Part shown: one piece after another, positions 16,738 through 24,617 of the stretch
Position numbering within the stretch: the stretch's first letter is position 1
Layout: the number at the start of each line of letters is the position of its first letter
Source of the DNA: Planctomycetota bacterium
Lineage (GTDB): Bacteria; Planctomycetota; Brocadiia; SM23-32; JAKLEA01
NCBI GenBank assembly: GCA_022711755.1
Contig: JAKLEA010000005.1
Span: forward strand, 62,001 to 126,000
Length of the DNA stretch: 64,000 nucleotides
Reading direction: 5' to 3'
Made by a program: the position numbers and the translations under genes
Notes under the pieces: generated by a model
The model's database searches: none
What the model was told of the DNA's origin: nothing
The model's input: only the letters and a program-made list of their open reading frames with translations

Positions 16738-17517
16738 ATGCTTCGCTATCCGGTCGTGTTCTTTGATTTCGGGGGAACGCTTAACCACGATCCGTCCGGC
16801 CTGCTTGAACCCAAGCCGTTCTGGCTGGGCGGAGCGCTGAAGCTCTTCCTGGACGCGAAGGGGCATGAGTCACCCCGCGCGGAGGAACTGGACGACCTGG
16901 CCAGGGAGACGAGGCTGGAACTGCGCGGGAGAACGCCGCCCGGCAACTCCTGCCAGACAAAGCAGGAGGCGGACGACTGGCACGCGCTCTGGTTCCGCGG
17001 GGTTTATGTGAAACTCGGAATCACCTCGCAATCCGAGCGCGAATTCGGAGATCTCGTCGCCGCGTACCGTCAGGCGGAGATGCGCTCAACCCTCGGCGTC
17101 AACGACTTCAACCGGAGCATCCTGAGAGAACTGTCCGGGATGGGTTGCAGAATGGGGATCATATCCAACGTTGACGGCTACCTGTCCGAGAGGCTCAGGA
17201 TCGAGGGCGTCCACGACCGGTTCTTCATCGTCATTGAATCAGCGAACATCGGGGTGGAGAAGCCGAATCCGATCATCTTCCGCCGAGCTCTTGCAGCGGC
17301 TATGGAACCGCCGGAGCGATGCCTTCACGTGGGGGATTCCTATGACGCTGACGTTCTCGGTGGGAGGGGCGTCGGCATGGCGACTGCGTGGCTGGGGCGC
17401 CGAGATGATATCCCGCCCGGACTCCCCCACCCGGATTACTTCATAGAATCGCTGGGCGAACTGCCCTCAATCTGCCGGCTTTCGCGCGGCGATGCGGCGC
17501 CGTTGCTGAGGCGATAG
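16738..17517 (+). CDS. HAD superfamily hydrolase
   Basis: Cytoplasmic 259-aa haloacid-dehalogenase-like hydrolase, probably a small-molecule phosphatase. Motif I is FFDFGGTLN (Asp10 nucleophile; the usual second Asp two residues later is Gly12). Motif II is IISNVDG, motif III is the Lys in GVEKPNPIIF, and motif IV is HVGDSYDADV. An alpha-helical C1 cap lies between motifs I and II. It follows the URO-D-family gene by 31 bases on the same strand and is probably co-transcribed. The last 82 bases overlap the convergent glycosyltransferase gene. The missing general-acid Asp is common in FGGT subfamilies and does not by itself prove inactivity. Confidence 0.87.
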   Translation: MLRYPVVFFDFGGTLNHDPSGLLEPKPFWLGGALKLFLDAKGHESPRAEELDDLARETRLELRGRTPPGNSCQTKQEADDWHALWFRGVYVKLGITSQSEREFGDLVAAYRQAEMRSTLGVNDFNRSILRELSGMGCRMGIISNVDGYLSERLRIEGVHDRFFIVIESANIGVEKPNPIIFRRALAAAMEPPERCLHVGDSYDADVLGGRGVGMATAWLGRRDDIPPGLPHPDYFIESLGELPSICRLSRGDAAPLLRR

Positions 17518-19448
17518 ATTCTGACCGAGTGCGGGCTTTTAGGGTAATGCGAAGGCTCCGTGTGAACAAGCACAAGTTCCGGAACCTGTCCGGAATCCAG
17601 TTGTTGAAGCAGGCCTGGGAGAAAACGGTCAAGCTCCTCGACCACAAACGCGAAGTACTGCGAATGGGTCAGGAACATCAGTTCCGGGATGAGGGTCTTG
17701 AATTGCTCCGGGCTACTGCATGGTTTTTTGAATCGCCTGCAGGCCTCGACAACGTCAACCGATTCAGCTTGCGCGTAGAGGGCTATGCGGGGATTTCCAG
17801 GATTCAGCACGCGAATCCGATCGAACATGGGCAGGCTATCAAGTATCCACAAGCTAATTATTCGCCGCCCCGCCCGCACCTCCGATAAATCTTTCGATTT
17901 CTGTTCCTCAAGCGTCTTGGGTAGAACGGCAATCGCGAACGCTATCGCCGTGAACGCGGAGTAAATAATCGGCATCAGCCGTCCTCCCGCCTCTTCGTCG
18001 TTTCCGGTGGATTCATGCGTGAACATTTCATATACGCGATATCGGAATCCGGGCCAGACAATCATTTTCTCGGCCCAGTCCCCAATCTTCACGCAGGCAA
18101 TCCCCGCCCACGGAAGGCACAGCAGTGCGACGGGATACGCATGCCGCCCGCTCAGATATCCCGCCGCGTAATGAAGCCGGAAGAAGATCAGCGAGAAGAG
18201 CGCCGCATATGTCAGTACGTAAAGCTCCTCCCCGGAGAAAAGCGGCGCATGTCGCTCAAAAGCCGGCGCGACATCATTTACAGGCGCGCGGCATGAAGCT
18301 CCCCCGCCGTCGTATCCCGTCCAGATGGCAAGCGAAGCTGTCAGATTCTTCGCGGAACGTCTTTTCCAATCCCTCCATATCAGTCCCAGGACGACAAGCG
18401 GCATGAACAAATCCGGCATGGCCTTGGAAAACATCGCCGGAACCGCCAGAAGCGAATCCAGCCTGCGGCTGCCGAGCCACTCCGCCCTTGCGGCCTGAAC
18501 CGGGAGAAATCCGGCAGTCGCCACATTCGCGTGCGCATCCGGTCCCTGTGAATCACCTTCGATTCCCGATTCGGGCTGTTTTTCTTCGGATTTCTTCTCT
18601 CCGCCGGACTTGTCCTTCTCCGGAAAGAGGATCGTGGCCTCGGTGCTGGACGGCGGTTTCTCTACCAGCAGTTCGGACATGTCCTTCTTCGGCGTCAGCA
18701 TCCAGACGCCGCGGACTTCGTGAAGCGCCTTGATATATGGAAACGCGCAGATTGCAAAGCCGCCAAGCAGCAAGACTCCCCGAAGCGTCCATCCGGCAAA
18801 GGAAATCGCTCTCTCCGGTTTCGGCCCTGTTCCGGGCCTGCGCGCCGAATACGATTCAAGCACATATGAGATGAATCCCCAGAGCGAGACGACCAGAATG
18901 ACGCTCATCCCCTCCGGTCTGATCAGGTAAGCCAGCCCGCCGAATATGCCCGTGACGGCGAACATGGCCGCCCTGCGCGTCTGGAGCGCGGCCAGTCCCG
19001 CCGCAGCGCCCGATACGAAGAACAGGCTGTAGACCGGTTCCGTCAGCACGTCCGCGCCGTAGCGGGCGGAATATGGATGGACCGCGTAGAGCAGCCCCGC
19101 GACCGCCGCAACGCCGTCGCCGCCAATCCTGCGCGCCAGCAGCATCAGCGGAAACAACGCCAGAAATGACGCCAGAAGGTCCAGGCGTTGCCCCGCGCTT
19201 ATCCAGTCGCCATGCTCCCCGCGAAAATATGAAAGAAGAATCGGGTAAAAGACGTGATGCTGCCGCGCAAGAACCTCATCGCGCCTGCCCTCATCCCACG
19301 CCTCCGCCATCTCGATATGGACGACGGCGTCCTTTGAGACGCATTTTGTCCCCACCGCACAGACCATTCGCACGATAATGGCTGCGGTGATTATCGCCAT
19401 AATTATGAGCCATCGCGTTTTGGACGACGGAAGCATAGCCTGAAGCAT
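17436..19448 (-). CDS. multi-pass membrane glycosyltransferase, GT39/ArnT-like
   Basis: A 670-aa inner-membrane protein with about ten hydrophobic helices. After the first helix (about residues 13-31) comes a periplasmic loop with DAVVHIEMAEAW, the position of the catalytic Asp in lipid-linked-sugar transferases of the PMT/ArnT clan. LDLLASFLALFPLMLLARRIGG, AGLLYAVHPYSARYGADVLTEPVYSLFFV and GGLAYLIRPEGMSVI are typical of this clan. It probably moves sugars from polyprenyl phosphate to a lipid or protein outside the cytoplasmic membrane; acceptor unknown. It lies 33 bases downstream of the GT2-like gene and is likely co-transcribed with it. A second ATG four codons in is equally possible. Confidence 0.78.
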   Translation of the reverse strand: MLQAMLPSSKTRWLIIMAIITAAIIVRMVCAVGTKCVSKDAVVHIEMAEAWDEGRRDEVLARQHHVFYPILLSYFRGEHGDWISAGQRLDLLASFLALFPLMLLARRIGGDGVAAVAGLLYAVHPYSARYGADVLTEPVYSLFFVSGAAAGLAALQTRRAAMFAVTGIFGGLAYLIRPEGMSVILVVSLWGFISYVLESYSARRPGTGPKPERAISFAGWTLRGVLLLGGFAICAFPYIKALHEVRGVWMLTPKKDMSELLVEKPPSSTEATILFPEKDKSGGEKKSEEKQPESGIEGDSQGPDAHANVATAGFLPVQAARAEWLGSRRLDSLLAVPAMFSKAMPDLFMPLVVLGLIWRDWKRRSAKNLTASLAIWTGYDGGGASCRAPVNDVAPAFERHAPLFSGEELYVLTYAALFSLIFFRLHYAAGYLSGRHAYPVALLCLPWAGIACVKIGDWAEKMIVWPGFRYRVYEMFTHESTGNDEEAGGRLMPIIYSAFTAIAFAIAVLPKTLEEQKSKDLSEVRAGRRIISLWILDSLPMFDRIRVLNPGNPRIALYAQAESVDVVEACRRFKKPCSSPEQFKTLIPELMFLTHSQYFAFVVEELDRFLPGLLQQLDSGQVPELVLVHTEPSHYPKSPHSVRIYRLSNGAASPRESRQIEGSSPSDSMK

Positions 19449-19481
19449 ACCAGATGAAGGGCCGTCGGATAAAGCCGTCCG

Positions 19482-20708
19482 TTAGTCCCGCGCGTCCGCT
19501 GCGGACCTTTTGGGCGAAGCTGATCCGGCCGAGCGCATCAGGCTGACCGTAATATTGTGCGCGCTACGCCGCAGGAACCACCATCCCGCAATAATCAGCC
19601 ACCCCGCCGAAATCGGCGCAAGAAGCGGCCACTGCCCCGGGCGACACTTCTGCCGGATTGCCGCCGCCGTCAGGCGCAGCGTCATATCGCACATGACGAC
19701 GCAGAAGGACACGGACATCGCAACCGGGATCACCCACAGTCTGACTATGGCCGGATGGACGGATATCGGTATGGCTTCCGCGGGCGGGCCGACGCGAGTT
19801 CCAGCCAGGCAGAACCCGTAGACGAGCAACTGAACACCCCCCAGCGGAAACTCCACCGGTATAAGCGGGAACCTGCCGTAGACCCACCATCCGAGGAAGA
19901 AGATCGGGGCAATGCAGAGGATGTACAACGGCAGGCTGAAGGCGCAGAGCGGAAGCAGCGCGATGACAAGCATGGAAAGCCCGACTGCCGGGATTCCATC
20001 GTCGTAAGTGTGCGCGGACATCATGTTCGCCGAATGCTCTCCGCGCTCCCTTGCCGAGGCCGTAACATCCCCTGACGAACAATGCGAGTCGTCAGAGCCG
20101 ATCCCCCTGACCGTCAGTTCCGTCTGCCAGAGAACGTAGTGACCGTAAGCCTTGATCTCCGTGGAAATCATCATCGGGGTCAGGCGTTTAACATCCTCCT
20201 TAAGCAGGCCGGCTTTCTCAAGAACGCTGCGCCTCAGCGCGGCCACGTTCATGGGTAGCAGATCGAGCCGTCTCGGCTTGCCAGTAACGCGGCATTGCCC
20301 CGGCCTTGCCACCGCCTCCACGAACGCCGTTAACGCGTCTATGCCCCGGGTCCTGTTCAGCAGTATAGGGGCCGCCACGGCTCCGACCTCCTCGTCACTG
20401 AATTCGGCGACGAGGGTTTTCAACCAGTCATTGCGCCCGATCTCCACCGGGGCGTTCAAGATCAGGAGGATATCGCCTTTGGCGCGGCGGCAGAAATCCG
20501 CCACCAGCCGCTCAGGTTTCAAAGACAAGGCATCCAGGCGCAGGACCTTCAGGTCCCGGGCGTCTGCCGCGCAGTCCGCCGGCACAAAAACCTCGATCGG
20601 ACGATTGTCCTGGGCTGCAAGCTCCCCAAGCAGGGCAGTCGCGCAGGGCTTGGCCCCTTCACCGGGATTCATGATTGCTTCCGGCAATATGGCGACTGAT
20701 ATTTCCAT
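19482..20708 (-). CDS. glycosyltransferase family 2-like protein with C-terminal membrane helices
   Basis: A 408-aa protein. Residues 1-200 have the outline of a GT-A fold: opening strand ISVAILPEA, FCRRAKGDILLILNAPVEIGRNDWLKTLVAEFSDEEVGAVAAPIL and MNVAALRRSVLEKAG match the middle of GT2 enzymes. The DxD position reads LNAPVE, so metal binding is doubtful. Residues 240-385 contain four or five membrane helices (SMLVIALLPLCAFSLPLYIL, FPLGGVQLLVYGFCLAG, LWVIPVAMSVSFCVVMCDM, LAPISAGWLIIAGWWFL). It probably works with the downstream GT39-like enzyme on a polyprenyl-linked glycan. AAGGA lies about 7 bases before the ATG. Confidence 0.65.
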   Translation of the reverse strand: MEISVAILPEAIMNPGEGAKPCATALLGELAAQDNRPIEVFVPADCAADARDLKVLRLDALSLKPERLVADFCRRAKGDILLILNAPVEIGRNDWLKTLVAEFSDEEVGAVAAPILLNRTRGIDALTAFVEAVARPGQCRVTGKPRRLDLLPMNVAALRRSVLEKAGLLKEDVKRLTPMMISTEIKAYGHYVLWQTELTVRGIGSDDSHCSSGDVTASARERGEHSANMMSAHTYDDGIPAVGLSMLVIALLPLCAFSLPLYILCIAPIFFLGWWVYGRFPLIPVEFPLGGVQLLVYGFCLAGTRVGPPAEAIPISVHPAIVRLWVIPVAMSVSFCVVMCDMTLRLTAAAIRQKCRPGQWPLLAPISAGWLIIAGWWFLRRSAHNITVSLMRSAGSASPKRSAADARD

Positions 20709-21137
20709 GCGAAATCCTTGTCGGATCGAGAATTCGTCACAACCATCACGCGGAACAGGAATTGCGTCGCGGTATGATCTCAGTCAACGGCGCTCGGAAG
20801 CGGATTTGAAACCTGTGCCATGCCGGACGCCGATCCTGCGCGCAACGTTAAGAACAGGACGGGATTATCATGGTTGCGCAAAGCCGGTGTCAAGCGGATT
20901 GCATCCGGATCACCCGTAATAAGTCAGAACACGTGAAGGAATGGCGCCGCGAGCGCTTTATATGAGCTGCGACATGATTCTTCGGAATCACGCTCAGCCC
21001 ATCTGACGCGCTCCGCACAGCCATGCCTTCATCCATCCTGACCGGTTACTCCTGCGACCAAAATCGTCTTGACTTGTTTTTATGATTCTGCGATAAGCGA
21101 TGTCGGTTTCAGGCTATTGTGTCGAGAGGAAAGCAGT
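20709..21137. other. divergent intergenic region
   Basis: A 429-base gap between the minus-strand glycosyltransferase and the plus-strand FHA gene. Apart from the promoter candidate at 21069-21097 I see no hairpin, RNA gene or conserved small reading frame. It presumably holds promoters for both directions. Confidence 0.5.
21069..21097 (+). promoter_or_regulatory. sigma-70-type promoter candidate for the FHA gene
   Basis: TTGACT (21069-21074, 5 of 6 with consensus) is separated by 17 bases from GATAAG (21092-21097, 4 of 6). It would give a leader of about 35 bases before the ATG at 21138. Seen by eye only. Confidence 0.45.
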
Positions 21138-22334
21138 ATGAAGGTCAAACTCGTACAGATCACCGGTTCGGACAGAAGCAAGGAGTTCCCGGTGGAGCGG
21201 GGACAGACGCTGGTGTGCGGGCGCTTCCCCCTTAACCCGATCTACATTCCCGACCGGCTGATGTCCCGCAGGCATTTCCAGGTGACGCGCGAGGACGACG
21301 GGCGTCTGATCATCAAGGACCTGGGCAGCCAGAACGGATCGCGCGTCAATAAACGCATAATCTTTGAGCCGACCGAGCTTGCCAACGGTGACATCATCGA
21401 GGCGGGATTGACGCAGCTTGAGGTTGTATTCCTTGACGAGTCGGCAGCAGGGAAAGACCGCCCGACGGACGAGTTTGACGAGCAGCTCCGAAAGATCAAC
21501 CAGAACAATCCCGACGACTGGCAGAAGCTGATATGGTGGTGCGAGACGCACGGGAGGCATCAGCAGGAAGCCATGTGCAGGCAGCGGCTGAAAGATGCGC
21601 AACAGCGGCTGCAGAAGGTCCGGAAGAGGGACGAGGCTCCCACGATGATTCACCTGGAGGCCTTGACGCCGGAATCCACGGACATGCAGTTGGAGGAAAA
21701 GGCCGAGCTTCCTGAGCCTGAGGAGGAGGCGCAGGGACCGGCCGACGATACGGAACGGGGCGCGCAACCGGAAGAGACGACATTCGAAGAGTTCAAAACC
21801 CGGATGAACGAGTTCGGCCTGGAGGTCTGCCACCTTTGCGAACGCGAGGGACAGGTGAACGTCCATCCTGAATTCTGCTGGGGATCCGGAATTCACCTTG
21901 CCAGCGTTCCGATGCCGGACGACCTTTCGATAAGGCACAAGATGGCGGCGCTCCCGGTGACGGAAAGACCGACATTCTCCTCGCTGGTTCGGCTGGCAAT
22001 GGTCGCGCCAATCATTGGAGCCAGGCACGTCTTCCACCTCCCGGAACAGGTTCGACAACACATTCTCACCGTTCCATTCCTTGAGGAATCGTTCGCCAGG
22101 TTCGCCAGGCAATACTTGCAACAGCGAAGCGTCCCGTGCACGGAAGAATGCATCGGGGAACTGCTGCACCTGCTGTCCTTCAAAGGGGTGAAGGACTATG
22201 CAAGACTCTCGGCAATGATCAAAAAGGTCTCATCGCTGACAGCGGCGGATTTCGCAAAGCTGTCCGCGCGGGACAGGCAGGTTATCGAGCAGAGCGATAT
22301 CCTCAGCATGGTGTCCCCGTTGAACAGGAAGTAA
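21138..22334 (+). CDS. FHA domain protein
   Basis: Cytoplasmic 398-aa protein. Residues 1-95 are a complete forkhead-associated domain with the phosphothreonine-binding residues GRFP, MSRRH and LGSQNGSRVN in the right order. The middle (about 130-235) is charged and probably helical or disordered. The C-terminal ~160 residues, with two Cys (CHLCEREG), have no family I recognise. FHA domains read Ser/Thr-kinase signals, yet no kinase is encoded next to it. The ATG at 21138 has AGAGGA about 7 bases upstream. It heads a plus-strand run with kdsB and the zinc-ribbon/Hsp70 genes, suggesting a regulatory role there. Confidence 0.88.
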   Translation: MKVKLVQITGSDRSKEFPVERGQTLVCGRFPLNPIYIPDRLMSRRHFQVTREDDGRLIIKDLGSQNGSRVNKRIIFEPTELANGDIIEAGLTQLEVVFLDESAAGKDRPTDEFDEQLRKINQNNPDDWQKLIWWCETHGRHQQEAMCRQRLKDAQQRLQKVRKRDEAPTMIHLEALTPESTDMQLEEKAELPEPEEEAQGPADDTERGAQPEETTFEEFKTRMNEFGLEVCHLCEREGQVNVHPEFCWGSGIHLASVPMPDDLSIRHKMAALPVTERPTFSSLVRLAMVAPIIGARHVFHLPEQVRQHILTVPFLEESFARFARQYLQQRSVPCTEECIGELLHLLSFKGVKDYARLSAMIKKVSSLTAADFAKLSARDRQVIEQSDILSMVSPLNRK

Positions 22335-22456
22335 CGGTCTGAAGCTACTGGATGGCATCGAGACTGGCCGGGGCGTTCCCGCCGGGCAATTCAGCGTATT
22401 TATTCCTGGGAGCGAATCATTTTGACCCGCTCCTGATTCCAGACGGAGGTTCAAGC

Positions 22457-23242
22457 ATGACGAGAGCGGCCGTCGTGATTCCTGCAAGGTACGGCTCCAC
22501 CCGTCTTGAGGGCAAGCCGATACTGCCGAAGATAAAGGCGGCTACGGGCAAACACCTGATCCAGCACGTCTATGAGCGGGCGATGAAGGCGGGGCTGGCA
22601 AACAGAGTGATTGTGGCGACGGACGATGATCGCATATTCAGAGCCGTCAAGGACTTCGGGGGAGACGCCATGATGACCCGATCCGACCATCGCTCCGGCA
22701 GCGACCGGATAGCCGAGGTGGCGGCGGGTCTTGCGGAGGAAATCATCGTCAATGTTCAGGGCGATGAACCGGAAGTAGCTCCGGAGATGATAGACCAGGT
22801 GATTGATCTTCTGGCCGGAGATCCGGCGGCCTCGATGTCAACGCTGGCGCATCCGATACGGGCCGAATCCGAATTGCGCGATCCGGCTTCGGTGAAAGTG
22901 GTGGTAGATAACCGGGGGTACGCCATGTATTTCTCTCGCTCGCCGATTCCGCACGTGAGAGGCGCGGATGAGTTCGTTAGCGCATCGCCGCTGGCCCATC
23001 TGAAGCACATCGGGATGTACGCCTACCGGCGGGAGTTTCTGCTTGGGTATGCCGATCTGCCCCGGGCGCCGATCGAAGACGCCGAGAAGCTGGAGCAGTT
23101 GAGGGCGTTGTGCGCCGGGCATAAGATCAAGGTCGGAGTCACGCAGCATCGTGTGATCGGGATAGACACCGATGCCGATGTTGAGGACTTCCTGGCCAAC
23201 TGGAAAAGCGCGATGAGCAGGCGCGATGAGCGGGCGCGATGA
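22457..23242 (+). CDS. kdsB: 3-deoxy-manno-octulosonate cytidylyltransferase
   Basis: A 261-aa KdsB, the usual size, activating Kdo with CTP to CMP-Kdo for the inner core of lipopolysaccharide. Diagnostic segments: VVIPARYGSTRLEGKP (nucleotide loop), VIVATDDDRI, TRSDHRSGSDRIAEV, VNVQGDEPEV, MYFSRSPIPHVR, HIGMYAYRREFL and GIDTDADVE. Compared with E. coli KdsB there is a short insertion after the KP of the first motif (LPKIKAATGKHLIQHV). The start at 22457 is set by GGAGG 7 bases upstream; a longer in-frame extension to 22352 lacks family similarity. It shows the organism makes Kdo-containing LPS. The stop lies within a short tandem repeat. Confidence 0.95.
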   Translation: MTRAAVVIPARYGSTRLEGKPILPKIKAATGKHLIQHVYERAMKAGLANRVIVATDDDRIFRAVKDFGGDAMMTRSDHRSGSDRIAEVAAGLAEEIIVNVQGDEPEVAPEMIDQVIDLLAGDPAASMSTLAHPIRAESELRDPASVKVVVDNRGYAMYFSRSPIPHVRGADEFVSASPLAHLKHIGMYAYRREFLLGYADLPRAPIEDAEKLEQLRALCAGHKIKVGVTQHRVIGIDTDADVEDFLANWKSAMSRRDERAR

Positions 23243-23259
23243 GCGGGCGCAATGAGCGG
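23208..23259 (+). repeat. four tandem 13-bp repeats across the kdsB stop codon
   Basis: The unit GCGCGATGAGCGG occurs four times (23208-23220 with one change, 23221-23233, 23234-23246, 23247-23259 with one change). Because 13 is not a multiple of three, each unit shifts the frame. The kdsB TGA (23240-23242) arises inside the third unit. Confidence 0.85.
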
Positions 23260-23301
23260 GCGCAGTCCGGTCAATTTCCGGGCCGGATCACGTTTTTACG
23301 C

Positions 23302-23331
23302 TTGTTCACGGAAAAAGCCGCAAGTTATAAT
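23302..23331 (+). promoter_or_regulatory. promoter candidate for the zinc-ribbon/TPR/Hsp70 run
   Basis: A perfect TATAAT (23326-23331) lies 18 bases after TTGTTC (23302-23307; only the first three bases match consensus). It is in the 180-base gap between kdsB and the zinc-ribbon membrane gene. Confidence 0.45.
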
Positions 23332-23422
23332 ATGTTTGACGTAATAGGGCGTGAGACAGAGACTTGGGAAGGCCAGCGGCGGACGGAAGCGAACAGGTCT
23401 AACAGGTTGGAGCCCAGCCAGA

Positions 23423-24574
23423 ATGGCAGCCGATGAAAGCGCCGGCAACGGCGGAGCACTAAAGTGCGTTCAATGCGGGGAACCGCTTGCGCCGAGAGAC
23501 AGGTTCTGCATGAGGTGCGGCGCCATGGCCCCGGAACGCACTGTCCCCCCGCCCGCCCCGCCACAAGTTGCCGAAATTATTGAAGAGCCGAAGGAAGAAG
23601 ATGCGGTTGCGGCGGCCGATATAGTCCAGGATGATGAGATATCAGACATCCAGGGACTGTCAGGCATTGTCGAGAGCACGCCATCGTTCTGGAATGTGCT
23701 TTCGATGCCGCTGCAGACCGGACGACCGGGGTTATGGAAGCATGGGCTGCCCTTTGCGGGATTCGTCAGCCTCGGGCTGATATGTTTGAGCATAGCGGTG
23801 TTAGCTGAAGGCGAGCTTCGTTTTCTTTACTGGGTTTCGGCGATTCCATTCGCGGAAGCGGTAAGGCATTTCACTTTCTCCATCACAATGGCGTTGCGCG
23901 GAGAGCTTGACACGGGGATGGAGAAGCCGAAGAGATTCAATCCCGGGGGTTTCATCGGTTCGTTCATTGTTGTCTTTATCAGTTTGGGGCTGGCGCTCGG
24001 CATAGCGCGGTTTCATGCCGCAAACATTCAGAATCTTCCCGCGCCCGGGATCGCTTATGCCTTCACTGTGGCGATAAGCGGACTTTTCATCCTTTCGTTG
24101 ATGATCATAATTGCGGACGCATGCGCAAAGGAAGTAAAGGACACCCAGTTTGAGCGTCCGAACGTGGCGCAGCTTGCCCAGCAGCACTGGGCCGGGTTCA
24201 GCGCGGTGGTTGGTTTCATTGTGGTCGCCATTCCGTTTCTGATTCCCGGCGCGTTTGCCGCTTCCGTCATGTCCATGATCTCCGCTGCGCGCTTCGGCAG
24301 GGGCAAGGATGCGCCGGAAGGCGAGCCGCTGCACTGGCAGATAGTCAGGGCCAACGCGGAGAAGACCTACACCCGTGTGGTGGGAAAGATAGACCCGGAG
24401 GTTGAGACATACGCCTCCGCGCCGAAACACGCGCTCGGGGTGCTCGCCTCCGGCGCATCCGGCCTGTTCTTCGGCTGGATTGCCGTATGGTACTGGGCGG
24501 CCAGCGCGACCGTCAGACTGCTGGTGCTGGCCTATCGCGGAGAAAGACTCCGTTTCTGGAGCGGCAACGAATAG
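23423..24574 (+). CDS. zinc-ribbon multi-pass membrane protein
   Basis: A 383-aa protein of unknown function. Residues 14-36 form a short zinc ribbon (LKCVQCGEPLAPRDRFCMRCGA), followed by a Pro-rich linker and an acidic stretch. About six membrane helices follow, including GLPFAGFVSLGLICLSIAVLA, GFIGSFIVVFISLGLALGIA, YAFTVAISGLFILSLMIIIA, VVGFIVVAIPFLIPGAFAAS and LFFGWIAVWYWAASATVRLL. The ATG at 23423 (MAADESAG) is preferred over one 72 bases earlier, whose extra residues look non-coding. The zinc ribbon resembles those in the next gene. The gene precedes the TPR and Hsp70 genes by 43 bases and probably belongs with them. Confidence 0.78.
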   Translation: MAADESAGNGGALKCVQCGEPLAPRDRFCMRCGAMAPERTVPPPAPPQVAEIIEEPKEEDAVAAADIVQDDEISDIQGLSGIVESTPSFWNVLSMPLQTGRPGLWKHGLPFAGFVSLGLICLSIAVLAEGELRFLYWVSAIPFAEAVRHFTFSITMALRGELDTGMEKPKRFNPGGFIGSFIVVFISLGLALGIARFHAANIQNLPAPGIAYAFTVAISGLFILSLMIIIADACAKEVKDTQFERPNVAQLAQQHWAGFSAVVGFIVVAIPFLIPGAFAASVMSMISAARFGRGKDAPEGEPLHWQIVRANAEKTYTRVVGKIDPEVETYASAPKHALGVLASGASGLFFGWIAVWYWAASATVRLLVLAYRGERLRFWSGNE

Positions 24575-24617
24575 GGCGCGCCGCATCACCGGGCGGGGCA
24601 GCAAGGAATGACAGAAC

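Noticed and set aside
15489..16739. 416-codon minus-strand frame opposite the first URO-D-family gene
   Set aside because: Shadow of the plus-strand gene, no recognisable family and no ribosome site.
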